NCBI GenBank assembly: GCA_019426215.1
Contig: CM033408.1
Span: forward strand, 22,326,375 to 22,390,374
Source of the DNA: Buddleja alternifolia
Taxonomy: Eukaryota > Streptophyta > Magnoliopsida > Lamiales > Scrophulariaceae
Direction: 5' to 3'
Length of the DNA stretch: 64,000 bases
Within the stretch, counting starts at the first letter, position 1; each line of letters begins with the position of its first letter. The notes under the pieces are model-generated. The model saw only the letters and a list, made by a program, of their open reading frames with translations, was not told where the DNA came from and did not search any database. This document shows, piece by piece, positions 1-11,343 of the stretch. Position numbers and translations under genes: made by a program.

Positions 1-727
1 TGTTTCATTCAAATTATGTTGCTTAAATATCATAATAAAGTATTTTGAGTTATATATAAAAGTTAACTTCGGCTTGATATTTAATCAAAATTTGCATTCA
101 TGTGCGCAACGTGTACAAAAAAGAAGGGGGGACCCTAACGATCTATCCCAACAGACCCAGAGTTATAGCCGTTTTTCGTATTATTCTCTACATAATAATA
201 CCATTAAAAATATTACAAAACAAAATAATCCTAGTAAGGGGTTCAAACCCAGGACCACTTCTGGAAAATAACAACACCAAGACCAATTTCCTGAAACTCC
301 ATTCTTTCAGATTTTAAAAGTTAATAAATATAATTTTACAATTACTTATTTAATTCACGCTCTCAAAATATTTTCATTTTTGCCACTCTCGCACTCGCGC
401 TCCCGCATTCTCCCGCACCCCTCTATGTGACTTAGAACACAACAATATTAAATAATAATTAACCTGGTTGATTAAGGGAAATTGAAGTTGTATATTCAAA
501 TTGCAAAGGATGTCTAATGTTTTCAATTTTCTTATTAGTTTCATATTTTCTTCCTTCATGTTTATCTAGTTTTACAGTTTTTTATATTGTTTTTGAAATG
601 TTTCCGAGAAGTTAACAATATTTAACAATTTGCAACACCCTTTAGAGGTGAAATTTTAATCCATGGATGGAATTAATATATGTATATCCTAGTATATGGC
701 TCGTGTTATGTATGAACTAAAACTAAT
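1..727. other. AT-rich DNA without a recognisable gene
   Basis: Two short overlapping open frames (74-271 and 102-317) show no family resemblance. A stretch near 235-275 (GGGGTTCAAACCCAGGACC) looks like the B-box-like text common in plant SINEs, but no A box or flanking duplication was found, so no SINE is called. Confidence 0.5.
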
Positions 728-2279
728 TGTTGGTCCCAAGTGGCATACGAAAGAGTCTAGAAGGGGGGGGGGTTGAATAGACCTTGAAGTCTTTTTCGAC
801 TTCAAAAAGTTTCGTATTAAAAGGGTTTTGGACGCTTGAAATGTAGACGCTTGACTGAGCGTTTACTTGAAATATAGACGCTTAGGCTAAGCGTCTGATA
901 AAGACTGTTTTTAGAAAGTTAACTTAGACTTCAAGATTTGAATACTTTAATCAGGTATGTTTAAGCGTTCAGTTCTTTAATCAGTGTTAGCGCAGCGGAA
1001 TAATTTTTGTAGTCTTCTTTTTAAAAGCTTTAGTGTCACAGAAAGTGTATTTAGTTGCTTAGCGTTTGATAAAGTTTTACTTGATCAGTTTATGATATGA
1101 CAATATGAAAAACTGAATGTGAAGTAAAGAACACAATATTTGTAAAGTTCGTTGGGTGGTGTAATCCCAACTACGTCCTTCTTCTCCTTAAACACTTGGA
1201 GGCAATCCACTAAAATGATTCTCAAAGAATCACACAAAATCTTCTACAAATTAGGGAGAGATGGATGTCGATGACTTGAGCTCCTTGATCACACAGATTT
1301 CTGCTCCAAATCACTTCAATCCCCTTCCTTCTTTCATCCAGAAATACTGCAAGTATCCAACTTCGACTTCACACAGATCGCGAAGCTTGGATAGGGGCTT
1401 TTCTAAAAGATTTGTTTGATTTTGATAAAGTTCAAACAACTAGGAATATCTCAGTAGCAATGTGGGTTTCTCTGAAAAGAATGTTTGAGATATTGGTTGA
1501 CTGTCTCAGGAATTGAAGAAAAGCAAAGAGAATATTTTCTTGAAAATTCTGGCTTCTCTGAGAGTTTAAGGAATGAGACTTCAATGCAACAGCAATTTGG
1601 CTTGAAAATCAATCGTTCCTTCTTTTTTTAGCTTGTTGTTGAAGTCCTATTTATAGATATTCTTGGAGAAAGTGTCTGTTTGACACATGCACGAGCGCGT
1701 GTCTCTCACTTCCGGCAGTGAACAACTTTTGTCCTTTTTCCTAAAAATCTGCTGCACGAAGTTGGTGCTGCAGTCTATGAAATATTGACAGTCCAATAGG
1801 GTGGCTTCTCCGTACGTCTGAAAGTGCTTATCACATTTAATGCTCTTATCAGCATTTAATGCATTTAAATTAAATTCCCGTTGGCACTTAATGCATTGAG
1901 AATATTTGCATTAAACTTCTTCTGGACTTAGAAAAAAATTCAGGTGAAATTAGTCATTGATAGACGCTTGTTCATCCTTGAATCACTTCTGTCCTATAAG
2001 GTGACGCTTGATGTAGCTGGTCATTCTGGACGCTTGGAATCTTCATCTTTATTCAGACTTCAGGCGCTTGAGTCTTCAAACTTTACTTCTGATAAACTCA
2101 CTCAGAACATATCAGACGCTCAGTCTAAGACAACTTAACCTAGCAATCTAGAATAAAAATAAAACAAAGCCTATTACAAATCTAACGCTTCAAAGCTAAA
2201 ATCAAACTTACATATTTTTGGGTCTTAACAAGAAGTCCTAATTGTCATCATCAAAACATCTAACATGAAATTCCTAACA
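728..2279 (+). mobile_element. Solo LTR of a long-LTR Ty1-copia (SIRE/Maximus-like) retrotransposon
   Basis: The block starts TGTTGG and ends CCTAACA, a near-perfect terminal inverted pair. It is flanked by CTAAT (723-727) and TTAAT (2280-2284), a 4/5 target duplication. Text typical of long Ty1-copia LTRs is present: a G-run followed by TTGAATAG near 762-780, GCGCAGCGGAA near 990, a TATA-like CTATTTATAGA near 1648, and TTGTCATCATCAAAAC near 2242. The motif GACGCTTG and its reverse relatives recur many times at both ends (832-900 and 1963-2120). No primer binding site or coding region follows, so this is a solo LTR. The SIRE assignment rests on recognised wording rather than a search. Confidence 0.7.
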
Positions 2280-2676
2280 TTAATTAAAGTCAAATACAAT
2301 GAAAAGCATACTTATTTTTCTACTCGATTAATAGTAGAAAACTCAAGAATTTTGACATAATGATGCATAATGAGGATAAATAAGTATATGGAAATATATT
2401 AGAGATGCCTTGATGAGAGAGACAAGAAGAGAATGATTTAAAGAAAAGAACTGGTAACAAGAAAAAAAAATACAAAATTCGAGGCTTAAAGAATTGATGA
2501 GAGTTTTTCTTTAGGAATTAAATCCTAACTATTTTGAGGGGCTCGGAAGTTCAATGCGTTATGCGGAGTTTGACTCTCAACCTTATTACATCGATGCATT
2601 TATTTACAGTTGGACTCCTGCAACCTCAATCCTGAATGGACCAATAAATTTTTCTACCTGCCCCTACCCTATTAAG
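2280..2676. other. Host flank left of the copia insertion, with an unassigned open frame
   Basis: An open frame from 2554 reads into the copia element at 2677. If the element and one target duplication are removed, the frame joins to 5132 onwards (reading ...YPIK-FTGKLYDR...) for a short distance. This suggests an older coding or retroelement sequence interrupted by the insertion. I do not recognise the family. Confidence 0.3.
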
Positions 2677-3174
2677 TGTTGGGATAGTAGAGTCCGATCA
2701 AAAAGAGAAATGAAGCAAGTGGAAAAAGGGATGAAAAGGCCGAAAAAAATGCATCAAGACGGGATGCCGCAACATCATAGTCTCAAGTGTTTGTTTTTTT
2801 GCAGAAGACGAGATTGACGTGATGCTGTGGCATCACAGGTCGGCAGATTACTTGCATATGGGTTTTAGCTATTTTGGCAGCTTTTTGGTCTCTTTTTTGT
2901 TGTTTCCTAGTATTGTTAGACCTCTTCCCTTTCTATTAGATTGTGTTTCCTAGTTTGTTAGGGATTATTATTGCTCTACTATTATAAATAGAAGAACTTA
3001 AATTGTAATTATTGAATCACTTTGAAGAGTTGAATTAAATCTAGTTAGAGGTGGGTTTTTTTCCCTTGATTGGGTTTACACCAGAAAAAATTCGTCTTTC
3101 TTTATTTCTTTGCTCTCCCAATTGTTCTTCTTTTTCCTTATGTATTTAACTATTGAAAGCCTTGATTCCTAACA
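2677..3174 (+). repeat. 5' LTR of the deleted copia element
   Basis: It begins TGTTGGGATAG and ends GATTCCTAACA. A TATA-like ATTATAAATAGAAG lies near 2979-2993 and the end region TGAAAGCCTTGATTCC is shared with the 3' LTR. The primer binding site follows at 3177. Confidence 0.9.
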
Positions 3175-3395
3175 ACTGGTATCAAGAGCCTAGGGTTTGA
3201 GTTTTAGGAGACTTCTTAGAACTAGATTTGAGGGTAAACATGAGAGCTTAGATTAGCTTTGAGATTTTTTGTCGAGTGGGAACTATAGCTGGTGATGAGG
3301 GAAAAATTAAGATAGATAGGTTCTATCGTAGAGATTTCGGGTTTTGAAAGAAGAAGACAGAGGATTATTAATATCAGAAAAAGCTACACGAACCA

Positions 3396-3791
3396 TTGAC
3401 GGGAAAGAAGCCAGCGAAGATGATAGTTGAAGACTGGGCATTGCTAGATCGCCAAACTCTGGGTGTGATTTGGTTGACGCTGGCGAGCAATGTTGCTTTC
3501 AACATCATCATAGAGAAGACTACATCGGGTCTGATGCAAGCACTATCAAATATCTATGAGAAACCATCCACCTCGAACAAGGTATATTTGATGCGTAGAT
3601 TATTTAATTTGAGGTTGGGTGAAGGTGGATCTGTGACTGATCACATGAACGAATTTAATATGATTTTGACTCAATTGAGTTCGATAGAAATAATGTTCGA
3701 TGATGAGATCCAAGCTTTGATCCCACTTTCATCCTTCTTTGATAGTTGGAGTGCAATTTTAACTGCGGCAAGTAGTTCATCAGGGGGATAA
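3396..3791 (+). pseudogene. Copia gag fragment (UBN2-type), element 2677-5126
   Basis: This 131-codon open stretch matches the TNT1/copia Gag layout. It contains an EDWALLDRQTLGVIWLTLA segment, then LMQALSNIYEKPSTSNKVYL, then MRRLFNLRLGEGGSVTDHMN, the classic capsid-like order. Upstream codons in the same frame run back through LYQKKLHEP-like text without a good start. The frame closes at 3791, and downstream Gag continues only in other frames. A zinc-knuckle remnant at about 3937-3990 reads C-x2-C-x4-H-x4-Y, so the last Cys is lost. Gag would package element RNA; this copy cannot make a complete protein. Confidence 0.85.
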
Positions 3792-3991
3792 GAGTCTGAA
3801 GCTTTAAGAAATTTGGGATATAATTCTGAGCGAGGAGATCCGCAGGAGATAATCTAGGAAACTTAAGGCAGGAGCCCTAAGTGTCGGTGGAAGAAGTAGT
3901 CAACATAGTCATCGGGGAAAACGAAAGGAGGACGTGGAATGTTTTAATTGCAAAAAATACGGGCACTACCAAAATAAATACAAGGAGCCTA

Positions 3992-4500
3992 GGAAAGATA
4001 GGAAGAAGAAGCAAGATGAGGGATCAACAAACACCATGGAAGAGGATCATGGTGATGTTTTGGTATGTTAAACCAAGGATCCAAGGGGTACTTCGATTTT
4101 GGACTTAGGTGTATCCTACCACTCTACATCAGAGGAAAGAATGTTGGCCAACTATATTTTTGGTGAGTTTGGAAAGGTTTGTTTAGATGGAGACAAAACC
4201 TTGAACACAGTAGGTAAGGGTGATGTTGATATCGAAGATGCCAATGGAGTGTAACTTAGGTTGTGGGAGGTGAAACATGTTCTGGGTCTTAGAAGGAATC
4301 TTATATCCGTGGGTCAGTTATATCGAGATGGATATAACATGGTATTCAGTGATGGATCTTGGGTGATCACAAAAGAGAACAAAGTAGTAGCGAGTGGTTC
4401 GAGAAAGAGAATGTTGTACACATTGGAAAAGAAGAGAGAGTCAATCAAGTGGGGTCACTTGAGCCTGACGAATTGATGGGGCATGGAGATGCCTCGATTT
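3992..4500 (+). pseudogene. Copia protease remnant, element 2677-5126
   Basis: The reading is broken by stops at about 4069 and 4252. It resembles the copia protease region: an LDLGVSYHST stretch stands where DSGASxHxT is expected, so the catalytic Ser is replaced. It is followed by LWEVKHVLGLRRNLISVGQL (frame open 4261-4476), the usual C-terminal protease text. The following gag-pre-integrase and all later domains are missing. After an in-frame stop the sequence runs to the purine tract before the 3' LTR. Confidence 0.75.
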
Positions 4501-4617
4501 ATCTCCATTGATTTTGGGGATGTTCCAACTAGATCGTGTTTTTCACTTGGGACAAAGGAAAGTGTTTTTTGTTCAAGTAAAGTTCTATTTAGTTTTATCA
4601 GTCTCCAAGTGGGAGAT

Positions 4618-5126
4618 TATTGAGATAGTGGAGTCAGATCTAAAAGAGGAATGAAGCAAATGGAAACAGGATGAAAATGCGAAAAAAGTGCATTAAGCCA
4701 GTGATGCTGCAACATCAAAATGGGATGCCGCAACATCAAAGCTAAAGTGTCTGTTTTTCTATAGAAGATGAGATTGACGTGATGCCGCAACATCCATTGT
4801 TGATGTCGCAGCATCACAGGTCGGCAGATTACTTGCACACGGGTTTTACCTATTTTGAGAGTTTTTTAGTCTCCTTTTTTGTTTCCTGGCATTGTTAGTG
4901 TTTCCTAGTTTGTTAGAATTTATTATTGCTCACCTATTTTAAATAGGAGAACTTAACTTGTAATTGTTGAATCACTTTGAAGAGTTAAATAAAATCTAGT
5001 TGGAGGTGATTTTTTTCCCTTGATTGGGTTTCCACCAGAAAAAATTCGTCTTTCTTTATTGCTTTTGTTTTCCCAATTATTCTTTTTCCCTAAATATTTC
5101 ACCATTGAAAGCCTTGATTCCTAATA
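4618..5126 (+). repeat. 3' LTR of the deleted copia element
   Basis: It is colinear with 2677-3174 over its whole length, with scattered differences. The terminal dinucleotides have mutated: it starts TATTGAG where TGTTGGG is expected and ends CCTAATA where CCTAACA is expected. It is followed directly by the TTAAG target duplication. Confidence 0.88.
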
Positions 5127-6117
5127 TTAAGTTCACGGGTAAGCTTTATGACCGGTCAGTTAGCTTTTTTCGAAGTTAGTATAGGTTCACCTTTCACTAA
5201 GGCAAGGGAATTTCTTTTCCTTCACTCTCACAACCCTATTTTCTTTTTAGGTTTTTTGGTGGTGCCGGTCGGTTTGTGGTAGTTATGATTTCCTTCTCTC
5301 TAGTCAAGCATGTCTCTGATACTAATTCCTCTCCCTGTCTGTGAGGGATGGAATCAAAATACGGTGTAAAAATACACGGCTAATGAATCAATAGTCATAG
5401 GGATATGCCCTGTATCTGCTATTCGAGAATAAGCGAGACTGCCACGCTTCTAGATCTTAACTCATTATTTCCATTTTTTTAATTCTGATTGATTGCCTAT
5501 TTTTGTTTTGTTTTTGACAACAGGAATCTTAATGTAGGGCACAAAAATATTGTTTTTCAATTATTAGGGTCGTAGCATAGACAAAGCTAGCATAGCCCAA
5601 GAAACAGGGAAGCCCATCATAAAAGCATTCGACTAGAAGTAGAAGACTGCTGGCCTGAGAGAAGACGACCTCTCTCAAGAAACATGGCAAAGATTTGAAT
5701 ATTTCCATGAATCCTAGATGTGAATGAGGATTCACAATCTTTTCTTTTAGAAAATCCTTAGACCACATGCTTAGAATCAAAGAAAGTATCAAGACTTCAC
5801 GATTACCTTCTACTGGAGATTCTTACCCTATATATGACGAGCTGAACTTTGTTGAGGAAGTGAGAACTCTTTGATGCTGAGGTTGTGGCTCATCGAGAAT
5901 AGCCTATAGTGTGCAGAGAGACCATAGCTGAGGTTGGGCTTGGTGCTAAACCTCTTACTATCCTAGGTGGAAGTGAAAAGACTAGGAAATGCAGATTACA
6001 ACATTGTTCATTCAGAGGAGATTACTTATATTATGGGGACGTTTGACAGGCCCTGTTATTAATCTATCAAATAAATTTTATGCCTCCTAATACCATCTCT
6101 GAATACAAAGTCAATGG
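5127..6117. other. Unassigned, moderately GC-richer block
   Basis: Base composition here is less AT-rich than around it. The minus frame 5529-5792 (87 codons, hydrophobic) has no family resemblance I recognise. Text near 5340-5450 resembles organellar non-coding DNA in composition only. It could be a fragment of an old retroelement interior or of organelle DNA; neither is supported by a gene match. Confidence 0.3.
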
Positions 6118-7945
6118 TGTTAGGATAGAGGTAATCTAACCCCCGAGATTGTACGCTCAATGGAAACAGAGAATTAAAATTTCATTGCACAATTTCTAAA
6201 TAGGAATTAGGTAGACATGGAACCATCGAATCACGAAAACATTTATAGGGTATTTGTGGAAGCGTACCTTTTTTTGAACCAACACGAAAAATCAATTGGG
6301 TAGCAATAAGCCTCTAACTTAGTGGAGAGAACGGTTTTGCTCCAACCAATTCCTTGACTTGTTTGTTTCTATGCTCCAACTCTGCAAAACGTCTCTAATA
6401 GTATCCACATCTTAGCTCGTACCCTTGATATTCTCCACCAGTGCTTGCAAGGAGTATATCAAATATGGCTTATAGAGAAATGGGTAGGAATTATGTGTTT
6501 AGGTTGTAATGCAGAATTGGAGAAGAAAATAGAGGAAAAAAATCCAAGTTAAAACTTCATTAAGAAGGAGGCGCATACACTGGGGCTATTTATAACCCCA
6601 ATAGGCTCCTTACTCATGCATCTATAGTCATCTACAATCAGGGTTTCCCAAAACCTTAGCAGTCTCTCTTTCCTTCTCAAATTCTATTCCGTAATTAATT
6701 AGATCCTTCCATATAATTTAGATCATTTTCTTATTAATTAATTAGACCACTTAATAATTAATTGACCTTCTCCCAAATTAATAGTCCAATATTAAATTAT
6801 AAGACTTTTATTAATTAAGTCCACTTAATTTATTTATTCCATTTTCCCAATTAATTAATTCCTTTTTAATTCATTAACAATTAATTTCACCAAGGTACTA
6901 TACTAAGTTAAGTGTGTAATCCCTTAGGATCATTAATAAGCTAGCAATAGGTCCTATCCCCAAAGGCTAGACAATCCCCACATTCTTAATAAATTATTTA
7001 GCCAAATAGTTAATTAGGCCTTGAATTAACTCACCCAATTCATTCAAGGCACCTATTGGTCATGATTTGATGTCTACCAATGTGGCAATGACTTCCTAGA
7101 TATTATTGATGAACATAAATTCTCTCTAGGTTACGATCTTTGCATGAGTCAAATTTTTTCATCATTTTCCCGTCAATAGTCTAGGGTTTGGGCACTGGTC
7201 GAAACCCTAATAGCTTAGAAGCTATGACTGTGTTGGAACTATAATAACCTAGTCTTCCAAGCAGGGACCACCACTCCTTTTGAAGACTTTGTTCTGGCCA
7301 GAGACGTTCTCGGTCAATTTGGTTACGCAATAGCATAGAAAATATTAGGTATTATACCTTGGATGGATTCCATATCTGGTGCTATCTCATATTGCGGGAC
7401 TACAATCAACATAATCCATTTTGTGATTTTCCTTGAATCATGAGATATATAAAAGTACAGTGGGTAACACACATCGCAGCCATGACACCTCAAGTCAAAG
7501 GACTAATCTCACACCTAGGCAACCGCAAGATTCCAAGTTTGACACGGAACCAACAAGGAATCCTAATAGGATCGTTCAATCTCATAATCCCCCAAGTATG
7601 GATCTTTGCACATGCACTGGTCCTAAGATTAATGCCCATGGAATAAGATACTCTCCCATGAGAATGACACACACAAACAAGTCTTGACGAGACTATGATA
7701 TCCCATTATCTCATAGTCGAACGGAGTTTTACGATCAAAGCCCTCGAGATCATTCCACATTTGCCACTCCCTGATGTGCGCTCTCTTAGCCCTGAGTGAC
7801 CCAAGGGATCTTTATCTAAACTAATGACAGTATGAAAGATAATGAAAACAATTGCCAAAACAAAATTGATATAACATGAGACAAGATTGTTATAGTGTTT
7901 ACAAGCGAAGATCAAGCCAATAAATGGCTCGCCAGACACCTAACA
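6118..7945 (+). mobile_element. Putative large solo LTR
   Basis: The ends form a perfect 7-bp inverted pair, TGTTAGG at 6118-6124 and CCTAACA at 7939-7945. Inside are LTR-like features: GTGGAAGCGTACC near 6255, a TATA-like CTATTTATAACCCC near 6585 and long ATTAATTAA-rich tracts (6690-6890). No 5-bp target duplication is present (AATGG on the left, CTATC on the right). The ends may therefore belong to a rearranged or composite insertion. No protein-coding domain was found. Confidence 0.45.
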
Positions 7946-8112
7946 CTATCAAGCTAAGATCTTTATCATTTCGTCTTGTAAATCCTCATTCGCATATTTC
8001 AATCAAATGGCCTGCTACGGAAAAATATATATGGACGGTACCATCAAACAATATGGCTATTGCCACATATTGACCTTTTCATTTGGAGCCAAGAAAATAA
8101 GAATAATTCTAG

Positions 8113-8997
8113 AGATAATTGCAGATACCCCCAACCTATGAGGTGATGTGTGCTTTGCCCCCCAACCTATTAAAAGTTGCACTTAACACCCTAACCTATC
8201 ATATATGTGTACTTTGCCCCCTCGGTCAGCTTCGGGCAGATTCGTAAGGTGTCGAGTGCAACTTTTAATAGGTTGGGGTGCAAAGCACACATCACCTCAT
8301 AGGTTGAGGGGGCGTCTGCTAAAATCTCCAAAAATAATTATTTTCAAAATAAAAAATTTTAAACTTTAATTTCATAAAATCCTTTCAAATCGTATTTTAA
8401 GAATTTTATTATTCTCGAAGATCCAATTTTTCTAAAAATAAAAAAGACAATTCAAAAATCCAGAACACAAGAAAATAAATAAGAAAAAAAAAATGAAAAA
8501 AAATATAAATTCAAATATTCATAATTTTTTTAAAATAAAAAAGACAATTCAAAAATCCGGAAACATGAAAATAAATAAGAAAAAAATGAAAAAAAAAAGT
8601 AATAAGAGAAAATTAGAAATTTGAAAAATCCAGAAAAAAATAAATTAGAACAATAAAAAGGAAATTTTTAGGTTTTTACTAATTTTTTAATTTTTATACT
8701 TTTTTTCATTTTATTTTTTATTTGAAAGGATTTTACGAAATTAAAGTTTAATTTTTTTTTATTTGAAAATAACTATTTTTGGAGATTTTAGCAGACACCC
8801 CCCAACCTATGATGTGATGTGCGCTTTGCTCCCCAACCTATTAAAAGTTGCACTCGACACCCTACGAATCTGCCCGAAGCTGATCGAGGGGGCAAAGTGC
8901 ACATATATGATAAGTTAGGGTGTTAAGTGCAACTTTTAATAGGTTGGGGGGCAAAGCGCACATCACCTCATAGGTTGGGGGTATCTGCAATTATCTC
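8113..8997. mobile_element. MULE-like foldback element, copy A
   Basis: The ends are GAGATAATTGCAGATAC (8113-8129) and its exact reverse complement (8981-8997). The insertion is flanked by a perfect 9-bp target duplication ATAATTCTA (8104-8112 and 8998-9006), diagnostic of the Mutator superfamily. Two 217-bp arms (8113-8329 and 8781-8997) are inverted copies of each other, and each arm is itself an imperfect palindrome with a centre near CGGTCAGCTTCGGGCAG. The 451-bp core is AT-rich and partly self-complementary. There is no transposase, so the element is non-autonomous. Confidence 0.93.
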
Positions 8998-9012
8998 ATA
9001 ATTCTATGTAAA

Positions 9013-10299
9013 GCTGGAGAAGATTTAGCATAATTCTAATCTGCATACAAACAACACAAAGTAAATATATATCATTATTATAAAAGGAAAGAAATATTAA
9101 ATTTTTTGTAAATATGTAACAATGCTTACCCTTTAAATATAAAGCAACAAAGTCTAGGGTTAGCCGAACTATTTGCTCATTGATAAGAGAAAATAGCAGA
9201 TACCCCCCAAACTATGAGGTGATGTGCGCTTTGCCCCCCCCCCCCAAACTATTAAAAATTGTACTCAACACCCTGGACTATCATATATGTGCACTTTGCC
9301 CCCTCTGTCACTTCAGGCAGCACACAGGGGGCAAAGTGCTACAAACTGCAAAGGTGAGGGGGCAAAGCGCACATCACCTCATAGGTTGGGGGGGGGGGGT
9401 ATCTGCTATTTTCTCATTTTTTTTAAATTCAAATATTCTTAATATTAACTTAACTCCCTTCGGTCAGTTTCAGGGAAATTTTTACCCATTCATCGTTCAA
9501 TTTAAATCATGCATATTGGGATTTATTTGAATTTTTCTTGAAATATTATTTTTAGGTTTGAAATAAATAATTTTCAAAAATGAAAATAAGAAAAATAAAA
9601 ATAAAACATGAAAATAAATAAGAAAGCAATGAAAAGAAGTATAAATTCAAATATTCATAATTTTCTACAAACAAAAAATTTAAAAAATAAAAAAATTAGT
9701 AAAATTTTAAAAAATAAAAAAATCTGTGATGCGCATTTTGGCCCCTCACCTATGAGGTTATGTGCGCTTTGCCCCCTCACCTATGTAGTTTGTAGCACTT
9801 TGCCCCTTGTGTGCTGCCCGAAGTTGACCGAGGGGGTAAAGTGCACATATATGATAGTTTAGGGTGTTAACTGCAATTTTTAATAGTTTGGGGGGCAAAG
9901 TGCACATCACCTAATAGTTTTTTTTTTTTGGTGGGGGGGGGGGGGGGGGTGGTATCTGCTATTTTCTCCATAATTTTTTTTGTCCAATTTACCGATCAAT
10001 ATGTGTACCTCTTCACGCATTTCTTGTTTCAAGTTTTGCACTTCGCTGGAGAAGATTTAGCATAATACTAATCTGCATACAAACAACACAAAGTAAATAT
10101 ACATCATTATTCAAAAAAGAAAGAATATTAAATTATTGTAACAATATAACGCTGCTTACCAATTTACTGTAAAGCAACAAAGATGGGACCTTTCGGGTTA
10201 GCCACACTATTTGCTAGCTCATCGATAATTTTTTGTTGTCCAATTCACCGATCAATATGTGTACCTTTCCACGCATTTCTTGTTTCAAGTTTTGCACTT
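9013..10299. repeat. Tandem duplication (~250 bp), first copy interrupted by a MULE-like element
   Basis: Unit 1 is 9013-9186 plus 9969-10044; unit 2 is 10045-10299. Both run from GCTGGAGAAGATTTAGCATA through AAAGCAACAAAG and GTCCAATT...CCGATCAATATG to CAAGTTTTGCACTT. Unit 2 reads straight through the position where unit 1 carries copy B, so it serves as an empty site. Confidence 0.9.
9187..9968. mobile_element. MULE-like foldback element, copy B
   Basis: The ends are GAGAAAATAGCAGATACC and its reverse complement (9951-9968). The left flank reads CATTGATAA (9178-9186) and the right flank CATAA-like; the homologous empty site in unit 2 of the surrounding duplication reads CATCGATAA. The right target duplication has therefore lost a few bases. 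The left arm spans about 9187-9414; the right arm begins near 9725 with a divergent Tyr-codon-like tract and ends in a long G-run. The small open frames inside it (9180-9530, 9608-9862) are products of repeat text. Confidence 0.88.
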
Positions 10300-10679
10300 T
10301 GATCCTTAAACTTTGTATTCCCATTTGTCGTGTTGTTTTCCTCGGATGTGAACCTGTGCAAAGCCCATGTACTCATGCTCTACACTTCTTATATTTAACT
10401 ATTGTTATGTTCTTTGAGCATGTGATTTGTATGCTTGTGTGAAAAAGATATAGAAATTTTGGAGGTAAAAGTCTAAAGCATTAATTTAGATAATAGAGCA
10501 CTCAAGATAATAAAGGATGTAACAAGTTGTAACCCCAAAGTGTCATGAGATATTCGTACTTTCCAGTAGGTTTTATGTTTAGTTTTTTGAGATGGTAAAT
10601 TGTGAATTTTTTGTTGGAGGTATTCATACGTTCCAGTTAGGTTTTGTGTTAAGTTTTATGACATGGAATCTGATGGTAC
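10300..10679. other. Unassigned, with a short direct repeat
   Basis: A ~45-bp motif is repeated about 75 bp apart (GAGATATTCGTACTTTCCAG near 10547 and GAGGTATTCATACGTTCCAG near 10617, each followed by TAGGTTTT.TGTT). No gene was recognised. This lies just upstream of the alpha-mannosidase pseudogene and may be decayed intron or coding sequence of it. Confidence 0.4.
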
Positions 10680-11343
10680 AATCCTAATCAACGCTGAAGA
10701 CCAGGTTCTTTTTGCCGTGACGCGTGGACCTCTAGGGATGAAGTGGACCAACATGTATTGACATGTTTACATCAGGTCACCACGGTTTTCCAAGGAAAGG
10801 AATATGCTCAAATTGAGTTTACTATTGGGCCCATACTCGTGGATGATGAATATGGAAATGAGATAATAGCTAAAATAGGCACATATGTGAATACGAACAA
10901 AACATTTTATATTGACTCCAACCCTAAATTCATTATAAGGATTTGAGATTGAGACCTAGAAGACTTCGAATCAATTTTAGGAAACTATTACCCAATAAAT
11001 CTTGAAACGTATTTGGATTATAAAAAATATTGAAGTTTTTCTATTGGTGGTTCGGGCTTGGTGGGCGCGCAAATTGAGTTTATACGTCATAGGGGACTGC
11101 TCGATGAGGCTTTGAATGTTGGAGTTAAGTGCAAGGAGTTAACTATAAAACTGATCTTCGTGGAAAACGGCAGCGCACATTTAGACTAGAGTAGGAAAAT
11201 AACTGGATGAGTCCCATATAACTACATTTTTAGCTACCGACCGATCATATATACCAAACAAGATAGTCGTGGTTACCCACCAGATTCAAAATGGAGAAAT
11301 TCTTCTTCAATTGGCTCCTTATATGAGAGCATGGTAGTACGAG
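10680..11343 (+). pseudogene. Alpha-mannosidase (glycoside hydrolase family 38) pseudogene fragment
   Basis: The conceptual reading matches the C-terminal half of plant lysosomal-type alpha-mannosidases, enzymes that trim mannose from N-glycans in the vacuole. In order it shows RGPL, a one-base frameshift, DEVDQHVL...HQVTTVFQGKE (about 10726-10803), then YAQIEFTIGPILVDDEYGNE, NKTFYIDS (10900-10920), stop codons, GNYYPINLETYLD (about 10980-11020), GLLDEALN (11095-11120), and finally DRSYIPNKIVVVTHQ then NGEILLQLAP (11240-11325). Family members carry the equivalents GPIPVDD, NKTFYTDS, GNYYPIN and VALLTLQELDDG. Several stops and frameshifts make it non-functional. No intron is visible, so it is either one exon or a processed copy. 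A hAT-like element is inserted at its right end. Confidence 0.85.

Larger units (their letters stand above)
2677..5126 (+). mobile_element. Internally deleted Ty1-copia retrotransposon with both LTRs
   Basis: This is a complete but small (2450 bp) element bounded by direct TTAAG target duplications at 2672-2676 and 5127-5131. The LTRs are 2677-3174 and 4618-5126; they clearly align but have diverged by substitutions and small indels, so this is not a recent insertion. A tRNA-Met-type primer binding site (TGGTATCAAGAGC) begins at 3177, two bases after the 5' LTR. A purine-rich AAGTGGGAGA tract precedes the 3' LTR. The interior keeps a gag part, a damaged zinc knuckle and a protease remnant. 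Integrase, reverse transcriptase and RNase H are absent, so the copy could only have moved in trans. Confidence 0.93.

Noticed and set aside
235..275. tRNA gene or SINE B box near GGTTCAAACCC
   Set aside because: No cloverleaf can be formed and no A box or flanking duplication is present.
7433..7939. Overlapping short frames on both strands as genes
   Set aside because: They overlap one another inside the putative LTR and show no family motif.
6113..7950. Confident solo LTR call with target duplication
   Set aside because: The ends match as an inverted pair, but the flanking five bases (AATGG, CTATC) do not; kept only as a putative LTR.
9180..9862. Open frames of 84-116 codons as genes
   Set aside because: They lie inside MULE-like copy B and spell its arm text; equivalent frames in other copies are not conserved.
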